DNA of 64,000 bases from an uncultured Isosphaeraceae bacterium (GTDB taxonomy: Bacteria > Planctomycetota > Planctomycetia > Isosphaerales > Isosphaeraceae), in assembly GCA_945957605.1 (NCBI GenBank), contig CAMFLR010000010.1:186001-250000 (forward strand), given 5' to 3'. Within the stretch, counting starts at the first letter, position 1. Every line of letters begins with the position of its first letter. This document shows, piece by piece, positions 1-7,725 of the stretch. The position numbers were made by a program, and so were the translations under genes. Under the pieces are notes generated by a model, which saw only the letters and a list, made by a program, of their open reading frames with translations, searched no databases and was not told the origin of the DNA.

Positions 1-1
1 C

Positions 2-640
2 GATGCACTGGCGCGAAAACACAAGCTGAACCCCGACGTGCTCGACAACGTGCGCGCGGGGCTAGCGGTTTCGCCCGACCGTAAGTTCAAGCTGGTGGCG
101 AACCTGCCGTACAACGTCGCCACGCCGATCATCACGAACCTGCTCGTCGACCGCGAAATGTGTCCCGAGCGTCTGGTTGTGACAATTCAAAAAGAGCTGG
201 CCGACCGCATCATGGCCGAGCCCGCGTCGCCCGACTTCGGCGCGCTCTCGCTGCTCTGCCAGGCCCTGGCCGATATCACACTCGTGCGCGTGTTGCCCCC
301 AACTGTCTTCTGGCCGCGGCCCAAGGTTGATTCCGCAGTCATCTCGGTGATCCCCAATGCGGAGAAACGTGCGAATATCGGTGACGTTCCCTGGTTCCAT
401 TCAGTCGTCCGGCGCGTCTTTCTGCATCGCCGCAAGAACTTGCGCACGGTGCTCGCCTCGATCTTCCGCGATCGCTTTTCGAAGTCCGATATCGACGCTC
501 TGCTCGCAAACCTCGGGCTCGACGGCACCATTCGCGCGGAAGCGATGAATGTCGAGGAATTCATCAGCCTGGCGCAAGCGCTCAAGCCGACTGATGGCGC
601 TGAGGAAGCCGAGGAGCTCGACGAAGAGGAAGCCGAATAA
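2..640 (+). CDS. rsmA: 16S rRNA dimethyladenosine transferase RsmA (KsgA), C-terminal part
   Basis: The frame is open from base 2, so the gene begins outside the window and about the last 212 residues are seen. RsmA/KsgA dimethylates two adjacent adenines in the 3'-terminal helix of 16S rRNA during small-subunit maturation, using S-adenosylmethionine. The NLPYNVATP segment is the catalytic NLPY motif of this N6-adenine methyltransferase family. FWPRPKVDSAVI and the VFLHRRKNLRTVL stretch match the family's C-terminal helical domain. An odd feature is the very acidic tail, largely Glu and Asp over the last 14 residues, which lies beyond the usual end of the family. The next gene follows on the same strand after a short gap, with no obvious functional link. 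Confidence is high because both the motif and the C-terminal domain are present. Confidence 0.93.
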   Translation, partial: DALARKHKLNPDVLDNVRAGLAVSPDRKFKLVANLPYNVATPIITNLLVDREMCPERLVVTIQKELADRIMAEPASPDFGALSLLCQALADITLVRVLPPTVFWPRPKVDSAVISVIPNAEKRANIGDVPWFHSVVRRVFLHRRKNLRTVLASIFRDRFSKSDIDALLANLGLDGTIRAEAMNVEEFISLAQALKPTDGAEEAEELDEEEAE

Positions 641-737
641 GTTGCGGCCGACCTCGACACGGACGGCGTCGACCGCAATTCCAATATCCAGTAAGATTCG
701 CCCCTGAATGCCAGGATCGGTCTCAGGGAGCGAGACG

Positions 738-2273
738 ATGGGCGGTTCAGGAAGATTAGGAAAGCGGTCGATCGCCGCGATTGTCGGCCTGTGCGTGCTG
801 AGCATTGGCCCGGGGATGACGGCGCGACTGTCATATCACGAGGCAATCGTCGCGCAAGGCGTACGCGAAATGCGCGCGGCGGGAACGTGGCTCGTCCCGC
901 TGCTCGACAGCCGCCCCTGGCTCGAAAAACCACCGCTCCTGCACTGGCTGATAAAGATCGGGGCATGGATTTGCGGCGATGCGACCGAGTTGGTCGCCCG
1001 GGTTCCATCGCTTCTAGGCGCAATTGGAATTTCGCTGGCCGTCGCAACGCTCGCCTCGCGCCGGTTTAATCCGATCGTCGGCCTGATCGCCGGCTGCATC
1101 CAGGCGACAACATCGTGGACCGTCCTCCGCGGACGCCTCGCCGAGGCCGACATTCTGCTCGCCTGTCTTATCGCCTGGGTGATCGTTGGCTTCGATCGTC
1201 TGCGTTGTGTAGATTCTTCCAAACGGCTTACTTTAACCCGATGGGTTCTAGTCGGAATCGGAGCTGCCGCGCTGCTGAAGGGAATCGTTTTCGGTGCCGT
1301 TCTGATCGTGGCGACACTTGTTCTGATTCTGGCGTGGGATCGCGACTGGTTTCTGCTAATGCGGCTTGTCGAACCATTAGGTCTTGTCGCTTCACTACTT
1401 ATCGCACTGGCATGGCCTGCCACAATTCTGTCGCGCTATCCTGAAGCATTGAAATTATGGACAACCCACGTCGCCGATCGCCTGGCAGATCGGCCCGAGG
1501 TGTTTGCAGGACAGGCATCATGGTGGGCGTATGCGCCGGTTGCCCTCAGCCTAACTTTGCCGTGGATGCCATTTGCTTTGGTGGGTGCCTGGCGTTCGTT
1601 ACGACGAGCGTGGAATGAACGTGGCGGAGTCGATCGCCTGCTATGGGCCTGGGCCTTCGCGCCGCTAGTGCTGCTTTCAATGGCAACGGTAAAGAACCCG
1701 CATTACGCGATCCACGCCCTGGCACCATGGTCGATCTGGGCCGCGCCCACGCTCGTTCGAATCGGCGAACGCATCACGGCACGAGGCCGATCTCTGGTAC
1801 GAGCGCGAAACTGGCTGATTACATCGTTCGTAGTGTTGGCGACGGCGTTTGGACTGGGATACGGCGTGATTGCACCACGCTTAGAAAAGCGATCGATCGA
1901 GTGGGGGTTCTACGAACGAGTCGCTGGCCAACTCAAATTCGATGACTCGCTCGTGCTGCTCTACGACGATTGGGACCGCCTGCCATACCCAACCCCATTT
2001 GGCCCAGTGCCTCACGACCTGGCCATTCGGCTCTACTATCTGAAGCACCCGGTTGCCTGGCGCGAGGGGAAGGGAAGTTGGCCGGATCTGCCCGAGACGT
2101 CATTTCTGGCCATCGGCCGCGATCGCGACACGGCCGGCTTATCTCGCGTGGGAACAGTGGAACGCGTGCTCCAAGGTCCCCCCGCGCGTTGGGATCGCAC
2201 CTATTCGCTCTATCGCGTCACTCCGTTCGGGCTGGCTTCGGCAACAAAGCCTGAAACCTCGCACATTCGTTAA
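738..2273 (+). CDS. GT39-family (ArnT/PMT-like) membrane glycosyltransferase
   Basis: A polytopic membrane protein of 511 residues resembling glycosyltransferase family 39 enzymes such as ArnT, which move a sugar from a polyprenyl-phosphate donor on the outer face of the inner membrane. Early in the protein a SYHEAI segment sits where the family has its catalytic acidic residue in the first periplasmic loop, followed by the typical WLEKPPLLHWL motif and many hydrophobic helices up to about residue 370. The soluble tail is short. I chose the ATG at 738 because AGGGAG lies 7 bases upstream; a longer frame starts at ATG 708 without one. The stop codon is 4 bases from the stop of the convergent Hint gene. 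The acceptor (lipid, protein or glycan) cannot be told from sequence. Confidence 0.82.
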   Translation: MGGSGRLGKRSIAAIVGLCVLSIGPGMTARLSYHEAIVAQGVREMRAAGTWLVPLLDSRPWLEKPPLLHWLIKIGAWICGDATELVARVPSLLGAIGISLAVATLASRRFNPIVGLIAGCIQATTSWTVLRGRLAEADILLACLIAWVIVGFDRLRCVDSSKRLTLTRWVLVGIGAAALLKGIVFGAVLIVATLVLILAWDRDWFLLMRLVEPLGLVASLLIALAWPATILSRYPEALKLWTTHVADRLADRPEVFAGQASWWAYAPVALSLTLPWMPFALVGAWRSLRRAWNERGGVDRLLWAWAFAPLVLLSMATVKNPHYAIHALAPWSIWAAPTLVRIGERITARGRSLVRARNWLITSFVVLATAFGLGYGVIAPRLEKRSIEWGFYERVAGQLKFDDSLVLLYDDWDRLPYPTPFGPVPHDLAIRLYYLKHPVAWREGKGSWPDLPETSFLAIGRDRDTAGLSRVGTVERVLQGPPARWDRTYSLYRVTPFGLASATKPETSHIR

Positions 2274-2277
2274 TGCA

Positions 2278-4527
2278 TCAGGGTTTGAGAGTTGCAAAAG
2301 ATGCCGGTGCGTCGAACGGTGTTTGTTTCAGGTCGGGCAGGGTGTTGTCGTGCACCAGAGCTGCAATCGGACCTGCGAAGAAATCAGAATCATCGGCGAT
2401 GTCGAGGTTGAACACCGGTTGAACGGGGGCCGTTTCGATTTTCGTTATCTTTGCCACGCCGCTCAGCACGCGAACCGTGTCGCCGACCTGTAAGTCGCGG
2501 GCCATGACCCAGCCGTGGCCGACTTTCCAGAAGCGGTGGAAGTAGCTTGAAATCAAGTCTGCTCCGTTCATCGCAATCTTGTAAGTCGGGCTTGGCGGAT
2601 TGTGATGAACGAGCACGATTGGTTTATATCTCAGCTTACCCGTCGCAACATCCTGACTTAACACCAGGTCGCCAATCTGCAAATCCTCAATCGGCTGAGG
2701 GCCCGACGATGTCTGCACCATCGTTCCTTTGCCGAAGCAACTGATCCGCGAGAGTTTGAGAATCTCAAACGAGGGCGTAACCACGGCTGTGGGTTGATAA
2801 CTCGAGGGTACGACTTCAACAATCGTCGGCACTTCTTGCGATGAGAGAGAAGCGTAGCCCACCTGGTTTGACAGCCACTTTTCCCACTCTTTCCGGTCCT
2901 CACCAAACGTTTGGCCTGTACTTCCACTCAAGACGGCAAGTGCTCGTGTGTTCGATTGCGAAATTTGAAGATTGATTTTATCGAGAATCTCTTTATCGCC
3001 TTTAAGCTGCTCGGCGGCGGTTGTAAGCGAGTTGACGGCGTCTTGTTGTAACTTGGCGAGCGGTGCTACGAGCTTCGTTCCAGCCGTCATCTGAGCGATC
3101 GTAGTTTCGTGGATCCAGTTTGGGCCAAATGTTTGATAGATCTGCCGCTGATTGAGCATTCTCTCGTACATCAGACGATTGAGATACGCGAACTCGATAT
3201 CTCGTGAATTGCCTACCACGAGGTCAAGGACTTGTTGGCCTTGCCCGGCAAAAGGACTGTTCTGCAATGTCTTGTTCATCTGCCCTACGATTGGGTCGAC
3301 ATTCGGTCCCGTCGTTATTACGGGACGACTAAGCCGATCGATTCCCGCAGCTATTGTAGGAGTTACAAGATTATAGTCAGCCCACGGGTTGAAATTATTG
3401 GCGGCCAGGATGGAAACCCATTCTGCTCCATGTATCACTCCGGTATCAAAAACGCCCAACATTCTTGCCACCATCGTCTCGCCGTTCGGAGCCTGAAAAA
3501 TCTGATCTCCCGGCTGCAGTTCAAATGGAGCGCCGGGTTTATAAAGCCTCTTATAATTGGCGGTTTTTGTCTTGATTTCAAGCATGCCCGGATCTTTGGC
3601 TCCGCCCACTGGTTTATAGACGTAAACAATCTTCTGTCTCAACAATCCCACGGGAATATCGGCCCATTCGCGGGCGTCACGACGTCGTAACGTTTCAATC
3701 GCACGCGCGCGAATTTCGTCGGTTTCCGAGAGAAGAGCGAGTTTGACAAGTCCGCGGGATGCTTCGATCGCGTCAATCTGCCCAAGGAGTTGGACTGCCA
3801 CTCTCTGGTCTACAGCAGCACCCGCGCCGAAAACCTTCAGTACCATCGGTACGGCTCTGGCGTCATGAATCTCGGCCAGTGATTTCTGTGCCTGGTCGCG
3901 GTTTGCGACCGCTTTGAGTTGATCTTTAAGCTTGATTAGAATCGGCTTCCATTTCTTGTCGGCAGCGGCCTGCAACTCTTTCTCGGACTTCTCCTGAGTG
4001 GCCTGATCGTTAGTCACCCAGCGATTGCCAACTTTCTTATAACCGAGCTTTCTCCAGGCTTCCGCATTCTTCGGGTCAAGCCGCACCACGGTCGCAAGGT
4101 GAGCCCTTGCTTCATCCTTCAGAGCATGCTCCTCACACCAAAGCGCGAGCTTGTATTGAGGAGCTGCCGACACGGGAGTCTTCACCCGCCTGTCGTGGTA
4201 TTCCGCCAACAAGTCGGCCTTTGCGACATCAAGCTTACTCTCAGAGGCCACTGCATCCGGCCGTTTCCACTTCCCCTGATATTCCACCAAGCCCAATAAC
4301 CCACGCGCCAGCGTATGCGACGGATTCGCCAACACCGCAATCGCCAGATGCTTCATACGTTCGGTTTCGAGGCCGTGGGCTTCACACCAAAGCGCAAGCT
4401 TTACCTGCGAATCGGCGTCGCGACCTGCAACCGCTTTAAGCTGGTTGTATTCCTTAAGGTCGACCGTTGGCTCCTGGTCGACAAACCCGATCATCGCTCC
4501 CACAGCCACGAATACGAGGGGGAACAT
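2278..4527 (-). CDS. TPR/HEAT-like repeat protein with C-terminal Hint domain (tandem copy 1)
   Basis: A protein of 749 residues. A short hydrophobic N-terminus (MFPLVFVAVGAMIG) may be a signal or anchor, although it lacks the usual basic n-region. Residues about 25-190 hold TPR-like helical repeats (LALWCE, LDPKNAEAWRKLGYKKVGNRW) and about 210-290 a HEAT-like stretch; this combination recurs in planctomycete paralogue families. The middle, about 300-590, is unrecognised. Residues 597-728 form a Hint (intein/hedgehog-type autoprocessing) domain: start Cys597 in CFGKGT, block-B-like His664 in SSYFHRFW, and terminal VHDN at 725-728. Only 21 residues follow, so this is not a classical polymorphic toxin with a C-terminal toxin domain. 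ATG 4527 has GGAGG 7 bases upstream. The paralogue lies immediately upstream on the same strand. Function unknown; self-cleavage is inferred from the family. Confidence 0.8.
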   Translation of the reverse strand: MFPLVFVAVGAMIGFVDQEPTVDLKEYNQLKAVAGRDADSQVKLALWCEAHGLETERMKHLAIAVLANPSHTLARGLLGLVEYQGKWKRPDAVASESKLDVAKADLLAEYHDRRVKTPVSAAPQYKLALWCEEHALKDEARAHLATVVRLDPKNAEAWRKLGYKKVGNRWVTNDQATQEKSEKELQAAADKKWKPILIKLKDQLKAVANRDQAQKSLAEIHDARAVPMVLKVFGAGAAVDQRVAVQLLGQIDAIEASRGLVKLALLSETDEIRARAIETLRRRDAREWADIPVGLLRQKIVYVYKPVGGAKDPGMLEIKTKTANYKRLYKPGAPFELQPGDQIFQAPNGETMVARMLGVFDTGVIHGAEWVSILAANNFNPWADYNLVTPTIAAGIDRLSRPVITTGPNVDPIVGQMNKTLQNSPFAGQGQQVLDLVVGNSRDIEFAYLNRLMYERMLNQRQIYQTFGPNWIHETTIAQMTAGTKLVAPLAKLQQDAVNSLTTAAEQLKGDKEILDKINLQISQSNTRALAVLSGSTGQTFGEDRKEWEKWLSNQVGYASLSSQEVPTIVEVVPSSYQPTAVVTPSFEILKLSRISCFGKGTMVQTSSGPQPIEDLQIGDLVLSQDVATGKLRYKPIVLVHHNPPSPTYKIAMNGADLISSYFHRFWKVGHGWVMARDLQVGDTVRVLSGVAKITKIETAPVQPVFNLDIADDSDFFAGPIAALVHDNTLPDLKQTPFDAPASFATLKP

Positions 4528-4545
4528 GGCCTGGCCTCCGCTCCG
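4265..4545. repeat. 5' identity block shared by the two Hint genes, copy 1
   Basis: This block covers the ribosome binding site, start codon and about the first 87 codons of Hint gene 1. It aligns without gaps to 6511-6791, offset 2246; I counted 8 differences in 281 positions. The adjoining sequence downstream in the genes is far more diverged, and upstream of the RBS similarity stops abruptly. Confidence 0.85.
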
Positions 4546-4586
4546 AGTGAAGCTGCTACCCGATAAGGAGTGTTAGTCGACCGATC

Positions 4587-6773
4587 TTACGGTTTGGCGG
4601 CGGCAAATGCCGCCGGCGCGTCGAACGGTGTTTGCTTCAAGTCGGGCAGGGTGTTGTCGTGCACGAGTGCAGCGACTTCACCCGCAAAGAAGTTGGCATC
4701 GTTTGCAACGTCGAGATTGAACACCGGCTGAACCTTGTCGCGCTCGATTGCGGTAATCTTCGTGACACCGCCGAGAATGCGAATCGGATCATCGACCTTG
4801 AGGTCGCGGGCCATCATCCAGCCGTGGCCGACTTTCCAGAACCGGTGGAAGTAGCTCGAAACGATCGGACGGCCGTCGAGTGTAATGCGGTATGTTTCGC
4901 TCGGCGGGTTTCTATGAACATGGGTGATCGGCTGGTAGCCGAGTTTGCCGGTGTGCGTGTCCTGCGTGAGCACGCGGTCGCCGATGCTCAGCGTTTCAAT
5001 CGCGCGAGGGCCATCGACTGTTCGCACGAGCGTGCCTTTGCCAAAGCAGCTCATGCGAAAAGTTTCCAGATTTATCCTGTGAGTCGTCTCGATCGGAATT
5101 GGCCGAGCTTGGTCGAGCAGTGGTGCGTTCTCTACGATCGTAGGGACTTCATCGGGCGTCGTGAGGTTATAGCGATAGCCTACCTGATTGACGAACCACT
5201 TTTGCCAGAACTGCGGCTCGAGCGGTAGATTAATACCCGTTGCCGTTTTGAGAATGAAGCCGACTCGATCATTCCATTCGCCAATGCCTTTGTTCTCATC
5301 ATCAAGTATTTTCAGGTCAGACTTCAGTTGTTCTTCGGCCGACATGGCAACGCGTTGCGCTTCCATTGTTGCTCGGCCGACTGGAATCCGCGTCTGATCA
5401 TTATTGATAAGCGTGATGTATCGCAACGTCCAACCCGGCATACCAGTTTCGACGACTCGACCGTTCATCGTGGCGTCATGGATCAACTGGGCCTTCGGAT
5501 CAAAGAAGAGCTCCAAGTCTGCAACTTGTGAATCAGTGATACCCATTCCCTTTGGGAGGTTTGCTCGAAGCTGGTTACCGTTTTTGGCAATGACGGCCGG
5601 ATCGGACAGACCTGGATAGAGCGAAGCAAACGTTGGGTAATTTCCTGGAGCAGATATATTCCCGGGCGTGATTGGGATAGTGCCGCCGTAGCTGTACTGC
5701 TGACGCACCAAAACTGGCAATCCGTTCGCGTCATACTGAATCGTATCACCCGGCATCATCGCCACCTGCGGCGCACCAGGCGGTGCATAAACCCGCTTGA
5801 AATTCGCCTTCTTACCCGCAACAAATATCTCGCCAGGCGAGCCGGGACCGCCAACATGCTTCACTTCATATTTAATCTTGTCTTGAAGCAGTGTAATAAG
5901 CAAGTCTGCATATTCACGAGCATCACGACGACGCAGAGTTTCCGTCGCGCGGCGGCGGGCGTCGGTATTCGGCGAGAAGATGGCAAGTGTGGCTAATGCG
6001 CGTGATGCTTCGATCGCATCAATCTGACCAAAAAGCTGCACGGCACGCGGGTGATGCGCTTGTCCCTTCTGCACAAACACCTGCCAGATCATCGGCACCG
6101 CGCGAGGATCGGTGATTTCACTCAGCGTCTTTTCTGCTGCTTCGTGATTCCCCTTCGCGGCCAAGGAGTCGCGGAGCTTTTCGAGTTTTGGACGCCACGC
6201 CTTGTCTGCCCTCTCTTGAGCCTGCTTTTCAACCTTGATACTGCTGGCCTGCGCATCGGTTAGCCAGCGATTCCCAGACTTCTTGTAGCCCAATTTTTTC
6301 CAGGCATCGGTGTGATTCGGGTCGAGCCGGACAACCGTTGCAAAGTGCGCCCGAGCCTCGTCCTTGAGTCCCTTTTCTTCGCACCAGAGACCAAGCTTGT
6401 ATTGAGGTACTGCGGCAACCGGCGTTTGCACGCGCTTCCCGTTGTACTCGGCGATCAGGTCGGCATGAGCAACGTCGTTTTGCAACGATTTCGCCAGGTC
6501 GTCTGGGCGCTTCCACTTCCCCTGATATTCCACCAATCCCAATAACCCACGCGCCAGCGTATGCGACGGATTCGCCAACACCGCAATCGCCAGATGCTTC
6601 ATACGTTCGGTTTCGAGGCCGTGGGCTTCACACCAAAGCGCAAGCTTTACCTGCGAATCGGCATCGCGACCCGCAACCGCTTTAAGCTGGTTGTATTCTT
6701 TAAGGTCGACCGCTGGTTCCTGGTCGACAACCCCGATCATCACTCCCACAGCCACGAATACGAGGGGGAACAT
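4587..6773 (-). CDS. TPR/HEAT-like repeat protein with C-terminal Hint domain (tandem copy 2)
   Basis: A paralogue of the downstream neighbour with 728 residues and the same order: short hydrophobic N-terminus, TPR-like repeats, HEAT-like stretch, variable middle, and Hint domain from about Cys576 (CFGKGT) through SSYFHRFWKVGHGW to LVHDN at about 703-707, then a 21-residue tail (TLPDLKQTPFDAPA start) nearly the same as in copy 1. The middle third, residues about 290-555, has little visible similarity to copy 1. The start is ATG 6773, because it matches the MFPLVF start of copy 1 and has GGAGG 7 bases upstream; a frame 20 codons longer is open but unsupported. The 59-base gap to copy 1 suggests co-transcription. 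The Hint domain probably self-processes, but neither partner nor purpose is visible. Confidence 0.8.
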   Translation of the reverse strand: MFPLVFVAVGVMIGVVDQEPAVDLKEYNQLKAVAGRDADSQVKLALWCEAHGLETERMKHLAIAVLANPSHTLARGLLGLVEYQGKWKRPDDLAKSLQNDVAHADLIAEYNGKRVQTPVAAVPQYKLGLWCEEKGLKDEARAHFATVVRLDPNHTDAWKKLGYKKSGNRWLTDAQASSIKVEKQAQERADKAWRPKLEKLRDSLAAKGNHEAAEKTLSEITDPRAVPMIWQVFVQKGQAHHPRAVQLFGQIDAIEASRALATLAIFSPNTDARRRATETLRRRDAREYADLLITLLQDKIKYEVKHVGGPGSPGEIFVAGKKANFKRVYAPPGAPQVAMMPGDTIQYDANGLPVLVRQQYSYGGTIPITPGNISAPGNYPTFASLYPGLSDPAVIAKNGNQLRANLPKGMGITDSQVADLELFFDPKAQLIHDATMNGRVVETGMPGWTLRYITLINNDQTRIPVGRATMEAQRVAMSAEEQLKSDLKILDDENKGIGEWNDRVGFILKTATGINLPLEPQFWQKWFVNQVGYRYNLTTPDEVPTIVENAPLLDQARPIPIETTHRINLETFRMSCFGKGTLVRTVDGPRAIETLSIGDRVLTQDTHTGKLGYQPITHVHRNPPSETYRITLDGRPIVSSYFHRFWKVGHGWMMARDLKVDDPIRILGGVTKITAIERDKVQPVFNLDVANDANFFAGEVAALVHDNTLPDLKQTPFDAPAAFAAAKP

Positions 6774-6791
6774 GGCCTGGCCTCCGCTCCG
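6511..6791. repeat. 5' identity block shared by the two Hint genes, copy 2
   Basis: Partner of the block at 4265-4545, about 97% identical by my count and without indels, covering the RBS, start codon and first 87 codons. Such a sharp border of identity within otherwise diverged paralogues points to gene conversion or recent recombination. Confidence 0.85.
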
Positions 6792-6952
6792 ATTGGAGAA
6801 TCGAGCCGCAAACGCGAATGAAACGGCAGTCACTCATCCGGGATCATAGCGTGCATGCATCAAGTGGGCAAGCTTCAAATCATAAGAATTTTTACTCGGC
6901 TTCCGTGCGACTGGAATTGCTGGCAACGCCCATAAACTTCAACACGTATCGA

Positions 6953-7627
6953 TCAAATGCAGCCGTCGCGGGTTTCGCCGGACTGGTTGGCCTGCCAGTA
7001 GCGGCCGCTTTGGATGTCGAGGCAGGTGAGCCAGTATCCCTTGTACACCCAGGTGTCGAGGCAAATGGCATGGCCGTGGTTGGTGGGAATACCATTGCGC
7101 TGAGGGGTGTGGCCGCAAACCATGACTTTGCCGGATGCGTGCGGGCGCGCGAAATCGATGTCGAACTTTTCCCAGTAAATCTCGTAATCCGGCTGCTCGT
7201 GGAGCTCGATGTCGTGCATCGCATTCGCATGCACGAAGAAATGGGTGTCAATCTCGTGGTACGGGCGCGTTTCCTGTTCGATGAATTGCCAATGCCGCGC
7301 GGGGACGTCGGACAAATCGCCGGGGCGACCAACTGGTGCGTACGACTCCAGCGTCTCCTTGCCGCCGCACTCGCGCCAGACTCGAAGGTACTCGCGCTGC
7401 TTGATCGCTTCGATCATCATCAGCTCGTGATTGCCGCGAAGGGCCACGAGCTTGCCCGCTTCGTGCCGCTTGATCAGCCAGTCGAGCACCGAACGGCTGT
7501 CGGGACCGCGATCGACGTAATCGCCGAGCGTGATCAGAAGGTCGTCGGGGCTGATTTTGGCGAACGCTGCCACGGTTTGGAGCGCAGTGAAACAGCCGTG
7601 AATGTCGCCAATGGCGAGCGTGCGCAT
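6953..7627 (-). CDS. Serine/threonine-type metallophosphoesterase (PP2A/ApaH-like fold)
   Basis: A calcineurin-like phosphoesterase of 224 residues. Motifs in order are GDIHGC near the N-terminus, GDYVDRGPDS, RGNHE, and a late VCGHTP with further histidines (NHGHAI). Together these supply the two-metal site of the PP2A/ApaH/lambda-phosphatase group. Substrates could be phosphoproteins or dinucleotide polyphosphates; the sequence does not decide. I start at ATG 7627 (MRTLAIGDIHG). The longer frame from 7771 would add 48 residues without family similarity and would overlap the upstream peptidase gene. No strong Shine-Dalgarno is seen, so the start is moderately sure. It lies 98 bases after the peptidase gene on the same strand and may share its transcript. 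Confidence 0.88.
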   Translation of the reverse strand: MRTLAIGDIHGCFTALQTVAAFAKISPDDLLITLGDYVDRGPDSRSVLDWLIKRHEAGKLVALRGNHELMMIEAIKQREYLRVWRECGGKETLESYAPVGRPGDLSDVPARHWQFIEQETRPYHEIDTHFFVHANAMHDIELHEQPDYEIYWEKFDIDFARPHASGKVMVCGHTPQRNGIPTNHGHAICLDTWVYKGYWLTCLDIQSGRYWQANQSGETRDGCI

Positions 7628-7725
7628 GGAATCGACGCGTGTTTCTGCAAAATGATTGTGGGGGGAGGGTGGCGCCTCGCGCACCACCCACGATTCCGTT
7701 TTAATCGATTGCGCTGGCGATGCAA

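Noticed and set aside
2278-6773. Polymorphic toxin interpretation of the Hint genes
   Set aside because: Only 21 residues follow the Hint domain and they are conserved between copies, so there is no room for a toxin domain or variable tip, and no immunity gene follows.
6774-6833. Longer N-terminus for Hint protein 2
   Set aside because: The 20 added residues are absent from copy 1, while the internal ATG has GGAGG at 7 bases.
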